DNA of 64,000 bases from Flavobacterium sufflavum (GTDB lineage: Bacteria > Bacteroidota > Bacteroidia > Flavobacteriales > Flavobacteriaceae): NCBI RefSeq assembly GCF_004016525.1, contig NZ_SACJ01000008.1, positions 62,001 to 126,000 of the forward strand, given 5' to 3'. This document shows, piece after piece, positions 18,458 to 27,194 of the stretch (the stretch's first letter is position 1; each line of letters starts with the position of its first letter). The notes beneath the pieces are model-generated. The model made no database searches and was not told the origin of the DNA. It saw nothing but the letters and a program-made list of their open reading frames with translations. Position numbers and translations under genes: made by a program.

Positions 18458-20296
18458 ATGAAGTTAAATTTTAGAAAATTACTATCATTAATTCTTGTGT
18501 TTTTAGCTGTTGTTTCCTGTACTTCGGTCAGGAAATTTACACCTAAAAAGGAACAAATTGCATTCTTATCAGATGTTCATTTGCTGGATATTTATGGTAC
18601 GTTTTCAGATTCGGATTATAAAGGAGTGCTGAATCCTTTGGATGGGAAATATACTTTGGCACGTACGATGAAATCCCAATTGCAGTCTACCCGATTGTTT
18701 AACGAAAATTATTTTGCTTTTATTGCTGCTTTGGATGATGTGGCAAAACGAAATATAAAAACCGTCGTTCTTCCCGGAGATTTTAGTGATGACGGACAGC
18801 CTATAAACATTAGAGGATTAAAAAAGATTCTGAATGAATATTCGAATAAGTATGGAATTCATTTCATAATTACCACAGGAAATCATGATGTAGCAAAACC
18901 CTTTTTGACTGATTCCGGTAAAACTGATTTTCTGGGCGAAGGAGGACGAAATCAAGTGATAATGAGCAAAGCAGGAATGTATGTTCCTAAAAGTTCTGAT
19001 GAACTTCCTGCGGTGATTACAAAAGATATCGGGACGATGGGTTATGCCGAAGTTTTACAGGAACTGGGTGATTTTGGTTTTTTTCCAAAGAAAACCGATT
19101 TGTATTGGGAAACTCCTTTTACTTCATACAATCCAGATAATTATAGTTTCGAAAAAGCATTGGGGCAATCCTCTATAGAAAAAAGAACCTATGCCATTCC
19201 GCCTTACAATACACAAATTCCCGATTTGAGTTATTTGGTCGAAACTCAAAAAGACGTTTGGTTTTTAGCCATTGATGGCAATGTGTATGTGCCCAAAGAA
19301 GAAGCAAAGGAGCATCCGGAAAATCCATTAAATTACAATAGTGCCAATATTGGTTACAACCAGGTGTTAACACATAAAAAACACCTAATTGCTTGGGTGA
19401 CTAAAGTGGTTCAGGAGGCAAAAAAAAGAGGAAAAATTTTAATTGCGTTCAGTCATTATCCGATGGTTGAATTTAATGATGGTGCTTCAGCAATGATGAA
19501 AGCATTATTTGGAGAAGATAAAATGCAGTTGCATCGAGTGCCCAGTGAAGAAGTGGCGCAAATTTTTGCGGAAGCGGGAGTCCAACTTCATTTTGCGGGA
19601 CACATGCACATCAATGACACGGGAATTAGAAAATATAAAAACGGAAAGGGATTAGTGAATATTCAGATTCCGTCATTGGCAGCTTATATTCCGGGATATA
19701 AAATATTGACCATTAAGAGCAAAAACAAGATGCAAATAAGTACCGTTACTATAGATTCGGTACCGGGATTTAGAACGCTTTTTCCTTTGTACGAACAGGA
19801 ATATGCTTATTTAAAAAGTACTGGAAATCCGGATATTTGGGACAAAGGCATCTTAGCCGCTAAAAATTATCACGAATTTACGAATTGGCATCTAAAGGAA
19901 TTAGTCCGAACCCGATTTCTTAAAAAGGATTGGCCTGAAGAATTTAAAGATTTCCTCTTAAAATCGACTGCAAAAGATTTGTATGTTTTCGCTAATGTTT
20001 CTGCTTCAAATCAGAAGAAATTTAAAGATAAAAACTGGACGGGTTTTGATATTATTTTCGATTTTTATCGCTTGTATTCTGCTGATGAATTGGCGTTAAA
20101 AGATATTGGCGAAGAGCGAATTCGTCAATACAAAATCATTATTGATTCTTATATAGCACATTATAAAAAACAGACTAACCCAACTAACGCTGAAACTTCG
20201 TTTTATGAATTTTGTTCTATTTTTAAAAGTTTTCTAAATGGAGCTCCATCAGATAATTTTATCATAAATTTGAAGAGAAATACTATCCGCAATTAA
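18458..20296 (+). CDS. Calcineurin-like metallophosphoesterase lipoprotein
   Basis: A 612-residue protein with a lipoprotein signal (LVFLAVVSCTS). All metallophosphoesterase metal-binding motifs are visible in order: FLSDVHLLD, VLPGDFSDDG, TTGNHDVAKP, FSHYPM and FAGHMHIND. The family hydrolyses phosphomono- or diesters with a dinuclear metal centre. A C-terminal region of about 200 residues has no motif I recognise. It lies 7 nt after the fucosidase within the same operon, so it may dephosphorylate a sugar phosphate, an inositol phosphate or a phosphoethanolamine substituent released by the PI-PLC-like enzyme. That role is inference. Confidence 0.9.
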   Translation: MKLNFRKLLSLILVFLAVVSCTSVRKFTPKKEQIAFLSDVHLLDIYGTFSDSDYKGVLNPLDGKYTLARTMKSQLQSTRLFNENYFAFIAALDDVAKRNIKTVVLPGDFSDDGQPINIRGLKKILNEYSNKYGIHFIITTGNHDVAKPFLTDSGKTDFLGEGGRNQVIMSKAGMYVPKSSDELPAVITKDIGTMGYAEVLQELGDFGFFPKKTDLYWETPFTSYNPDNYSFEKALGQSSIEKRTYAIPPYNTQIPDLSYLVETQKDVWFLAIDGNVYVPKEEAKEHPENPLNYNSANIGYNQVLTHKKHLIAWVTKVVQEAKKRGKILIAFSHYPMVEFNDGASAMMKALFGEDKMQLHRVPSEEVAQIFAEAGVQLHFAGHMHINDTGIRKYKNGKGLVNIQIPSLAAYIPGYKILTIKSKNKMQISTVTIDSVPGFRTLFPLYEQEYAYLKSTGNPDIWDKGILAAKNYHEFTNWHLKELVRTRFLKKDWPEEFKDFLLKSTAKDLYVFANVSASNQKKFKDKNWTGFDIIFDFYRLYSADELALKDIGEERIRQYKIIIDSYIAHYKKQTNPTNAETSFYEFCSIFKSFLNGAPSDNFIINLKRNTIRN

Positions 20297-20320
20297 TTTT
20301 GTGCTAAATCAACTTTATTT

Positions 20321-23300
20321 ATGAAATCTAAATTGATTATCATTTTAGTTTTTTTTATTTCATTCTCTACGTGTATTGGACAGAATATAAAATTCGAACA
20401 TTATAATGAGAACAATGGGCTTTCCTATAATTCGGTTAGACATATCTTTCAGGATAAAAAAGGATTCTTGTGGTTAGGAACTTTCTTTGGTTTGAATCGT
20501 TTTGATGGTTATCAGTTTAAGCCATATATGAGTGCTACTTTAGGTAAGGATAAAATCAATAATGATGATATTACGGCCTTAGAATATGATAAATTAACCA
20601 ATAATTTATGGATTGGAACTCGAAAAGGCCTCACGCTTTTTAATTTAGAGTTGAATACTTTCAAGGTTTTCCTGCCTCAAAAAAACAATCCAAATAGTTT
20701 ACCTGATGAAGAAATACGTGCGGTGCATGTAGATAAATATAAGCGAATTTGGATTGGTACAAAAAAAGCAGGTCTTTGTGTTTATGACCCTCAGACGGAT
20801 CGGTTTTCAAAAATTGATTTAAAGGGATTTGATTATATCAAAGATATTTTTGAAGATAACTATGGAGTTATTTGGATTGGAAGTTATGGGAAAGGCTCTG
20901 TTGCTAAAATTAATTTAGGTTCAAGAGGAGAAATTGTAAAAATTACCAGATATATTTTATCGATTCCTAATTCGAAGGAAGTAAATCCCTACATCAATTT
21001 TATTTACGAAGATGCTAAATTGGATCTTTTTATAGGTACCCGAGAGGGACTTTATAAATTAGATAAGTCAAGAAACACCTTTGTGAATTTGTATATAAAG
21101 GATGGTGCTTTACGGAATAAATTAGGGCCTTATTTTGTTTCGATAGCTCGTGCTCCCGATGGTAAATATTGGGTGGGGACATTAGGAGGCTTATTGGTTT
21201 GTGATCAATTGGAAGACATTGCTGTGGGGAAATTCCATCGCTATTATTCGGTTTTGTCTGACAATACTTCTTTGGTGGATAATTTGATTACTGCTTTGTA
21301 TTTTGATGCTTCGGGTGTGTTATGGATTGGTACCGAAGAAGGTTTGGATAAATACGATCCTTATAGCAATCAGTTTAAGATTAATAAAGATATCTCTTTA
21401 TACAACGAAAATCAGGCACCAAGTATTAGAGGGTTTTCCAAAACTTATGATGGAAAAGTAATTGCGCTTTCCAGATATAATGGACTTTTTATTTCCAATG
21501 ATAAAAAATTTGTACCACTTTTTAATCCAAGAAAAGATATTGCAAGTATTTATTCGGCCGATGGTAAAATATTTTATTGTGGTCTATGGGATGGTCAGGT
21601 TTTGGTTTATAATTACTTAAATAACAGTTCCAGATTGCTTAATCTTGGGTTTACTAATTCGGTGATTTCTTTTGTGAAATTAGATGCAAATTCTTTGGTG
21701 GTGGGATCTTTTGGAGAAGGTGCTGTTGTTTTAGATGCGCAGACATTACAAATAAAAGTGCCCAAAGGAGTTTTACTTCCCAATGTTCAAATTGACAAGA
21801 TAATAGCTGATAATGCAAATAACTTGTGGTTTGCAACAGAAACGGGAGTTGTTAAATACAATTTGAGTTCTAAAAAACAGCATTTATATTCTAAAGGAAA
21901 AACCAAAAAACAGGGCTTGCCAGAAGAAAATGTCAGTGATATTTTGATGGATTCAAGCGGTACAATATGGGCAGCTACAGTAAAGGGACTGGCTATGTAT
22001 GTGCCTGCAAAGGATAATTTTATTACTGTTTTAGGACAGAAAGATTTTGAAGATAAATGGATTACCGATTTGGCCGAAGATGCTAAAGGATATTTGTGGC
22101 TAAATATCAATAATAATAGTGTGGTAAGGTATAAAAAAGGACAAAATACAGTAAATGTATATCATGTAAATAGTGGAAACAGATTGGATGTATTTAGTTC
22201 TAAAGGCTTCTTTAATTTTAATAATTCGGCTATTTATTTAGGAGGTAAAAACGGAATTATTTATTTTAATACCAACAGTATAAAAGAAAATAAATGGGCT
22301 CCGGCACCTATTATTACTGAGTTTAAAGTTCATAATGAAGAAATTTTTCCGGGAGTTGTTGTAGAAGGTCAGGTGCCTTTGAAAAAGAGTATTAACTATT
22401 TGAAAGAAGTGGAACTTAATTACGATAATCGAAATTTCTCCATTCAGTTTTCAGCACCTTCTTATACAAATGAAAGGCTGAATAAATTTGAGTATATGCT
22501 CGAAGGCTTTGATAAAAACTGGATTACTACTACCAGCGATTCCAGAACGATTCAATATACCAACCTTAATCCTGCCGAGTATGTCTTTAAAATCAGGGCT
22601 CGAAATAGTGATGGAGTCTGGAGTAAAACCACTGCATACAAAATCACGATTTTATCTCCTTTTTGGACTAATAACAAGATATTTCTTTTGTTAGTTATGA
22701 TTCTTGCAGTATCTTCTTATTACGTTCGAAAAGAAATTAAATCGCGTCTTAAATTAAGACAAGCATTATTATTAGAAAGAGTAAGACGAGATAGCGATGA
22801 ACGTTTATCCAATGAAAAGTTGCAGTTTTTTACTAATATTTCCCATGAGTTAAGAACGCCTTTGACATTAATATTAGGTCCTGCTAAACAATTATTGGAA
22901 CAAAATGAAGATTTGGATTATGATAAAGCAAAATTGCATTTGATTTATCAAAATGCCAGTAGGTTGTTGTTGTTGGTAAACCAAATTTTAGATTTCAGAA
23001 AGGCACAATCAGGAGAATTAAAATTAAAAGTATCCAAAACCGAAATTGTATCTAATACTCAAACCGTTTTTGATTCCTTTACACAATTAGCAAAGGAAAA
23101 AGATATTAATTTTCATTTTAACTGTGAACTTGAAAGTCTAGAAGGATGGATAGATGTTGATAAGTACCATAAAATATTATATAACTTACTTTCTAATGCC
23201 TTGAAATTCACAAATAATTATGGAACAGTGGATTTGTTTATTGGAACAAAAGAAAAAGAAGGTGAAAAAATATTGGTTGTTGAGGTAAGTGATGATGGTA

Positions 23301-24349
23301 TTGGTATTCCGCTTGAAAGCCAAAAAAAGATATTCTCCAGATTTTATCAGGTAAAGAGCAGTAAAAAGAATAATACGGGTTCAGGGATAGGTTTGTCTTT
23401 GGTGATTTCTTTGGTTGAGGTGCATAGAGGGCAACTGAAATTGAAAAGTGCACCGCTGCAAGGAAGTGTTTTTACGTTAGAATTGCCTGTATCTAAAAAC
23501 AGCTATAAGAAAAGCGAAGTTTTTGATATTGAATATAAAGAAACGGAAGTTGCTTATGCAGCGGTAGATAAAGTAAAAAAAGGAAATCAAAGTACGGAGC
23601 TGAGACAGAATATTTTGGTTATTGAAGACAATGCTGAACTTCGTTCGTTTATTGCCGATTATTTGTCTGAATTTTATAAGGTGAACCAGGCAGAAAATGG
23701 TGATGAAGGATTGAATCTTTGCAGAAAAATAAAACCGGCACTTTGCGTGGTTGATGCTATGATGCCTGTTATGGGAGGATTCCAGTTTGTAGAAGCCTTA
23801 AAAAATGATGATGATATTAGCCATACGGCACTTATTATGTTGACGGCCTTGTCAGAAAACGAAAATAAAATTAAAGGTTATAATTTAGGAGTAGACGAGT
23901 ATATGGTCAAACCATTTGATCCTTCTCTATTGAAGACTCGAATTGACAATATTATTAAAACCCGTAGTGAGTTAAAACAAAAATTCTCAGGTGAGGTAGA
24001 AAGCGATGTTTCGACACTTACTCATTCTCAGTTAGATATTGATTTAATTTCTAATATTACTGAATTGATAGAGCAAAATATTAGTGACCCTGAACTAACA
24101 GCTAATTTTCTGTGTTCCGAATTAGGGATGAGTTCGTCTAAACTGTATCGAAAAATCAAGCAATTGACTGATTTATCACCTAACGAATTTATAAGAACGG
24201 TTCGTTTAAAAAAAGCAGCACAGTTGTTAAAATTAAAAGTTAACAATGTTTCGGAAGTGGCCGATAAAGTGGGGTTTAATGATCCTTTGTATTTCAGTAG
24301 ATGTTTTAAAAAACAATTTGGCTATTCTCCAAGCAGACTAATTAAGTAA
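20321..24349 (+). CDS. Hybrid two-component system sensor/regulator (HTCS)
   Basis: A 1342-residue one-protein signalling system. After a signal peptide (to about residue 20), two-component propeller repeats (repeated LWIGT motifs) fill about residues 25-690. A Y_Y_Y domain precedes a membrane segment near 790-805 (FLLLVMILAVSSYYV). The cytoplasmic part has a histidine kinase H-box FTNISHELRTPLTL (about 838-850), ATPase motifs NLLSNALKFT, VSDDGIGIP and GSGIGLSL, a receiver domain with phospho-acceptor VVDAMMPVMGG (about 1140), and an AraC-type HTH at the end. HTCSs bind a periplasmic oligosaccharide and activate the adjacent PUL, so this one likely controls the GH92/GH89/GH115 operon that ends 24 nt upstream. 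Confidence 0.96.
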   Translation: MKSKLIIILVFFISFSTCIGQNIKFEHYNENNGLSYNSVRHIFQDKKGFLWLGTFFGLNRFDGYQFKPYMSATLGKDKINNDDITALEYDKLTNNLWIGTRKGLTLFNLELNTFKVFLPQKNNPNSLPDEEIRAVHVDKYKRIWIGTKKAGLCVYDPQTDRFSKIDLKGFDYIKDIFEDNYGVIWIGSYGKGSVAKINLGSRGEIVKITRYILSIPNSKEVNPYINFIYEDAKLDLFIGTREGLYKLDKSRNTFVNLYIKDGALRNKLGPYFVSIARAPDGKYWVGTLGGLLVCDQLEDIAVGKFHRYYSVLSDNTSLVDNLITALYFDASGVLWIGTEEGLDKYDPYSNQFKINKDISLYNENQAPSIRGFSKTYDGKVIALSRYNGLFISNDKKFVPLFNPRKDIASIYSADGKIFYCGLWDGQVLVYNYLNNSSRLLNLGFTNSVISFVKLDANSLVVGSFGEGAVVLDAQTLQIKVPKGVLLPNVQIDKIIADNANNLWFATETGVVKYNLSSKKQHLYSKGKTKKQGLPEENVSDILMDSSGTIWAATVKGLAMYVPAKDNFITVLGQKDFEDKWITDLAEDAKGYLWLNINNNSVVRYKKGQNTVNVYHVNSGNRLDVFSSKGFFNFNNSAIYLGGKNGIIYFNTNSIKENKWAPAPIITEFKVHNEEIFPGVVVEGQVPLKKSINYLKEVELNYDNRNFSIQFSAPSYTNERLNKFEYMLEGFDKNWITTTSDSRTIQYTNLNPAEYVFKIRARNSDGVWSKTTAYKITILSPFWTNNKIFLLLVMILAVSSYYVRKEIKSRLKLRQALLLERVRRDSDERLSNEKLQFFTNISHELRTPLTLILGPAKQLLEQNEDLDYDKAKLHLIYQNASRLLLLVNQILDFRKAQSGELKLKVSKTEIVSNTQTVFDSFTQLAKEKDINFHFNCELESLEGWIDVDKYHKILYNLLSNALKFTNNYGTVDLFIGTKEKEGEKILVVEVSDDGIGIPLESQKKIFSRFYQVKSSKKNNTGSGIGLSLVISLVEVHRGQLKLKSAPLQGSVFTLELPVSKNSYKKSEVFDIEYKETEVAYAAVDKVKKGNQSTELRQNILVIEDNAELRSFIADYLSEFYKVNQAENGDEGLNLCRKIKPALCVVDAMMPVMGGFQFVEALKNDDDISHTALIMLTALSENENKIKGYNLGVDEYMVKPFDPSLLKTRIDNIIKTRSELKQKFSGEVESDVSTLTHSQLDIDLISNITELIEQNISDPELTANFLCSELGMSSSKLYRKIKQLTDLSPNEFIRTVRLKKAAQLLKLKVNNVSEVADKVGFNDPLYFSRCFKKQFGYSPSRLIK

Positions 24350-24576
24350 TTGTTTTTAAGATTTGAAGCTTTGTGAGGACTACTTTTAAATATTTCTTTA
24401 TTCAAGTTCATTTTTAACGAATATTCAATAAAAAATGTTTTTTGGCATAATTTTGGTAAGTTTTGTTGACTAATTTTAGAATTTAATACATATATTAGCA
24501 GATGTTAAAATTAAGAGTATAATTTTTATAAAAACTATTTATTTTTGTTAGATTTTTAAAATTTTGAACAAAATAG

Positions 24577-24606
24577 TTGTGATTCGATTATTAAGAATTA
24601 TATTTG
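24577..24606 (+). promoter_or_regulatory. Bacteroidota-type promoter of the exuT-like gene
   Basis: TATATTTG at 24599-24606 is a perfect match to the TAnnTTTG -7 element. A TTG at 24577-24579 lies 19 nt upstream, in the place of the -33 element. The operator-like palindrome starts on the very next base, so a bound repressor would block the transcription start. Confidence 0.65.
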
Positions 24607-24620
24607 TGCAATCGATTACA
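24607..24620. promoter_or_regulatory. LacI-type operator, copy 1 (exuT-like gene)
   Basis: TGCAATCGATTACA differs from the perfect palindrome TGTAATCGATTACA (42485-42498) by one base. The central CG flanked by symmetric arms is typical of LacI-family operators, and a LacI-family gene lies at 41218-42234. It abuts the -7 box. Confidence 0.7.
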
Positions 24621-24794
24621 TTTTCTTGATTGCAATTTAATGTATTTTTGTGTTAATCGAATGATTAATAGTGTATTGCGCTTTGTTTTTAAAATATAGC
24701 GCTAATTTTTTTGCCTTTTTCGATATCGTTTTCGTATTCAAAGGCTTAGCGGATGAATATTTAACATTAACTAAATTTTATAAACATTTTAATT

Positions 24795-26240
24795 ATGAAC
24801 CAAACAAACAAAGCTGTTGGAAACTATCGCTGGACAATCTGTTCGTTATTGTTTTTTGCAACAACTATAAATTATTTAGATAGACAGGTTCTTTCTTTAA
24901 CATGGAGTGATTTTATTGCGCCAGAATTTCATTGGACAAATAACGATTATGGCAATATTACAGCCTTGTTTTCAATTTTTTATGCAGTTTCTTTGTTGTT
25001 TGCTGGTAAGTTTGTTGACTTTATGGATACTAAAAAAGGTTTCCTTTGGGCAATTGGAGTTTGGTCTATAGGGGCTTGTTTGCATGCTTTTGCCGGAATT
25101 GCAACTTCAGGAATTATCTCAGGAAACTGGTTTGTTGGTTTTGGAGGAGCTAAAGAAGTGATCAGTACGGTTAGTGATACAGCATTGGTGATTAATGTGA
25201 GTGTGACTTTGTTTATTTTTGCTCGTTTTGTTTTGGCAGTAGGAGAGGCAGGAAACTTTCCTGCAGCGATTAAAACAACCGCTGAATATTTTCCTAAAAA
25301 AGACAGAGCTTTTGCTACCAGTATTTTTAATGCGGGAGCAACAGTTGGAGCATTAGCTGCGCCAATTACAATTCCGTTCATTGCAAAGTCGTTTGGATGG
25401 GAAATGTCATTTATTATTATTGGAGCTTTAGGTTTTGTATGGATGGGATTTTGGATGTTCATGTATGATAAACCGGAAAGACATTCAAGAGTTAATGCTG
25501 CTGAATTAGAATACATTCAACAAGACGTTGTTGCTGATAGTAAAATAGAAGGTTATGTTCCTGAAACTACAACAAAAGTATCGTTGGCAGATTGTTTTAA
25601 ATACAAACAAACCTGGGCATTTGCTTTTGGTAAATTTATGACTGATGGGGTTTGGTGGTTTTTCTTGTTCTGGACACCTGCTTATTTGAGTTCTGTTTAT
25701 GATATGGATTCTACTGAAGCTGCTTTCCCATTATTTGTATTGTACATGATTACTTTGTTGTCTATCATTGGAGGTTGGTTGCCAACATACTTCGTGGAGA
25801 AAAAAGGAATGAATCCTTATGAAGGTAGAATGAAAGCTATGTTGATTTTTGCATTTTTTCCATTGTTAGCCTTGGTTGCTCAGCCTTTAGGATATATTTC
25901 TTATTGGTTGCCTGTAATTATTATTGGTATTGCAGGGGCAGCACATCAGGCTTGGTCAGCTAATATCTTTACAACGGTAGGAGATATGTTTCCTAAAAAA
26001 GCAATCGCTACCATTACAGGTATCGGAGGTTTAGCAGGAGGTTTAGGTTCTACTTTAATTAATAAAGGTTCAGGAGTTTTATTTGATTATACTAAAGAGA
26101 GTGAAATGGTTTTTATGGGCTTCAAAGGTATCGAAGCGGGGTATTTTATCATCTTCTCTATTTGTGCAGTTTGTTATCTAATAGGTTGGACGGTTATGAA
26201 ATCGTTAGTGCCTAAATATGCTCCGATAACGGATTTATAG
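24795..26240 (+). CDS. exuT: MFS hexuronate transporter, ExuT-like
   Basis: A 481-residue polytopic protein of the major facilitator superfamily. Its opening, YRWTICSLLFFATTINYLDRQVLS, with NYLDRQ at the end of the first helix, matches the anion:cation symporter branch (ExuT, glucarate and phthalate transporters). The motif FARFVLAVGEAGNFPAAIKT and the segment FPKKDRAFATSIFNAG are also typical of that branch. A Flavobacteria-type insertion (about residues 105-135) sits between early helices. It should import galacturonate and/or glucuronate by proton symport for the uxa pathway encoded downstream. It has its own promoter and operator and is followed by a strong terminator. Confidence 0.88.
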   Translation: MNQTNKAVGNYRWTICSLLFFATTINYLDRQVLSLTWSDFIAPEFHWTNNDYGNITALFSIFYAVSLLFAGKFVDFMDTKKGFLWAIGVWSIGACLHAFAGIATSGIISGNWFVGFGGAKEVISTVSDTALVINVSVTLFIFARFVLAVGEAGNFPAAIKTTAEYFPKKDRAFATSIFNAGATVGALAAPITIPFIAKSFGWEMSFIIIGALGFVWMGFWMFMYDKPERHSRVNAAELEYIQQDVVADSKIEGYVPETTTKVSLADCFKYKQTWAFAFGKFMTDGVWWFFLFWTPAYLSSVYDMDSTEAAFPLFVLYMITLLSIIGGWLPTYFVEKKGMNPYEGRMKAMLIFAFFPLLALVAQPLGYISYWLPVIIIGIAGAAHQAWSANIFTTVGDMFPKKAIATITGIGGLAGGLGSTLINKGSGVLFDYTKESEMVFMGFKGIEAGYFIIFSICAVCYLIGWTVMKSLVPKYAPITDL

Positions 26241-26269
26241 TTTTAAACAATATCTTTTTTATATAATTT

Positions 26270-26305
26270 AATAACCCCGAAGTTTTTGCTTCGGGGTTAT
26301 TTGTT
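26270..26305 (+). terminator. Intrinsic terminator after the exuT-like gene
   Basis: A 13-bp perfect stem (26270-26282 with 26289-26301, containing AACCCCGAAG) closes a 6-nt loop and is followed by a T-rich tail. It isolates the transporter gene from the galactarate module. Confidence 0.85.
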
Positions 26306-26770
26306 TTAAAGCATTTTGTGATTGTTTTAGAAACGAGGTAGAAATATTCTTGATGTTTTGTTTAGTTGATGGTTTTTTTCGGTGCAAAGTCTTTAAAGTG
26401 TAAAAGTGTTGTTATGTTGCTTTAAATTTATTGTTTGAGCGAATTACTTGTGTTTTATTTGTGGATCCTGTGTTAATTAGGGTTTGTAGAAATAAAAGAA
26501 TAAAACGCAATAAGTTTTTTAAGGTAATATATAAGTTGGTAAAGCTTCAATTGAGTTTATGTGATAAAGTAAATTGAAGAAAACGTTCAATTATTGAGGT
26601 AGTAAATGATGGGGTTATAGGTGTGTGCTAATCTGGGGTGTTTCAAGTTAGATATCATGGTAGTTTTTTTACAAATTTTATTGAGGGATTAATCGGCTAT
26701 GGATTCTTTCCTGGAAATTCTTCGGTTATTAATAGCGTAATAGCGACTAATTAAACCCTTTTTATTAATG

Positions 26771-26782
26771 TAACACGTGTTA
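26771..26782. promoter_or_regulatory. 12-bp palindrome, possible second operator
   Basis: TAACACGTGTTA is a perfect palindrome 44 bp upstream of the LacI-type site at 26827. Its sequence differs from the TGTAATCGATTACA family, so it could bind a different regulator, for example one responding to aldarates. Confidence 0.4.
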
Positions 26783-26826
26783 ATTAGACGAAAATATAAA
26801 ATTAAACAATTATTTTTTTTGTAAAA

Positions 26827-26840
26827 TGTAATCGATTGCA
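26827..26840. promoter_or_regulatory. LacI-type operator, copy 2 (galactarate module)
   Basis: TGTAATCGATTGCA matches the consensus palindrome at 13 of 14 positions and keeps the central CG. The preceding T-rich run ending in TTTG at 26821 resembles a degenerate -7 element. Confidence 0.6.
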
Positions 26841-27194
26841 TTTTTTTTGTAATATTACATAAAAATAAATATAAACGATCTTTTAATGGTTTGTATAAAA
26901 AAAGTAAACTTTTTTTATTGTTATAAGAAAAATAGGCGCTTAATGTTGTTAAATTAGTACAAGTTGCTGAGATTGTAATTCGTGTTCTAGAGATGTGATA
27001 AAAACATCATTTTACAGGGGTGAAAGAAGATGTGGGTTTGAAAGGGAAAAAATGAAATTGGTGAAGCGTAACCAGTTTTTATTACTCTACAAATGAGAGT
27101 TTGGAAATAATAATGCGGGAAACACTAAATTGAAGTATCTGGTTATTAAAAAAAAAATATTAAGAATAGAAACAATTAATTATCAATTACATTT

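Larger units (their letters stand above)
24350..24794 (+). other. Intergenic region upstream of the exuT-like gene
   Basis: This 445-bp AT-rich gap follows the HTCS gene. I see no credible gene in it. It holds the promoter and operator described at 24577-24620. From the probable start point just after the -7 box, the exuT-like mRNA leader would be about 175 nt. A partial palindrome, TTAATC-GAAT-GATTAA at 24653-24668, could be an auxiliary half-site pair. Confidence 0.5.
26306..27194 (+). other. Long AT-rich intergenic region upstream of the GntP-type permease gene
   Basis: About 890 bp with no credible gene on either strand. It contains a 12-bp palindrome at 26771-26782 and an operator-like palindrome at 26827-26840. 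An 11-bp direct repeat GTGTTAATTAG occurs at 26470-26480 and 26777-26787. If transcription starts near the operator, as in the other copies of this site, the permease mRNA would have a 5' leader of more than 300 nt. I recognise no riboswitch class in it. Confidence 0.55.

Noticed and set aside
24671-24883. 70-residue + strand open frame in the exuT leader
   Set aside because: It overlaps the transporter start in another frame, has no recognisable family features, and lies in the promoter-leader region.
24980-25516. 178-residue - strand open frame inside the exuT-like gene
   Set aside because: It is antisense to a conserved transporter, and its composition mirrors complementary membrane-helix codons.
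26306-27194. Known riboswitch or small RNA gene
   Set aside because: I see no conserved core of any class that I can recognise. Only palindromes and a direct repeat are evident.
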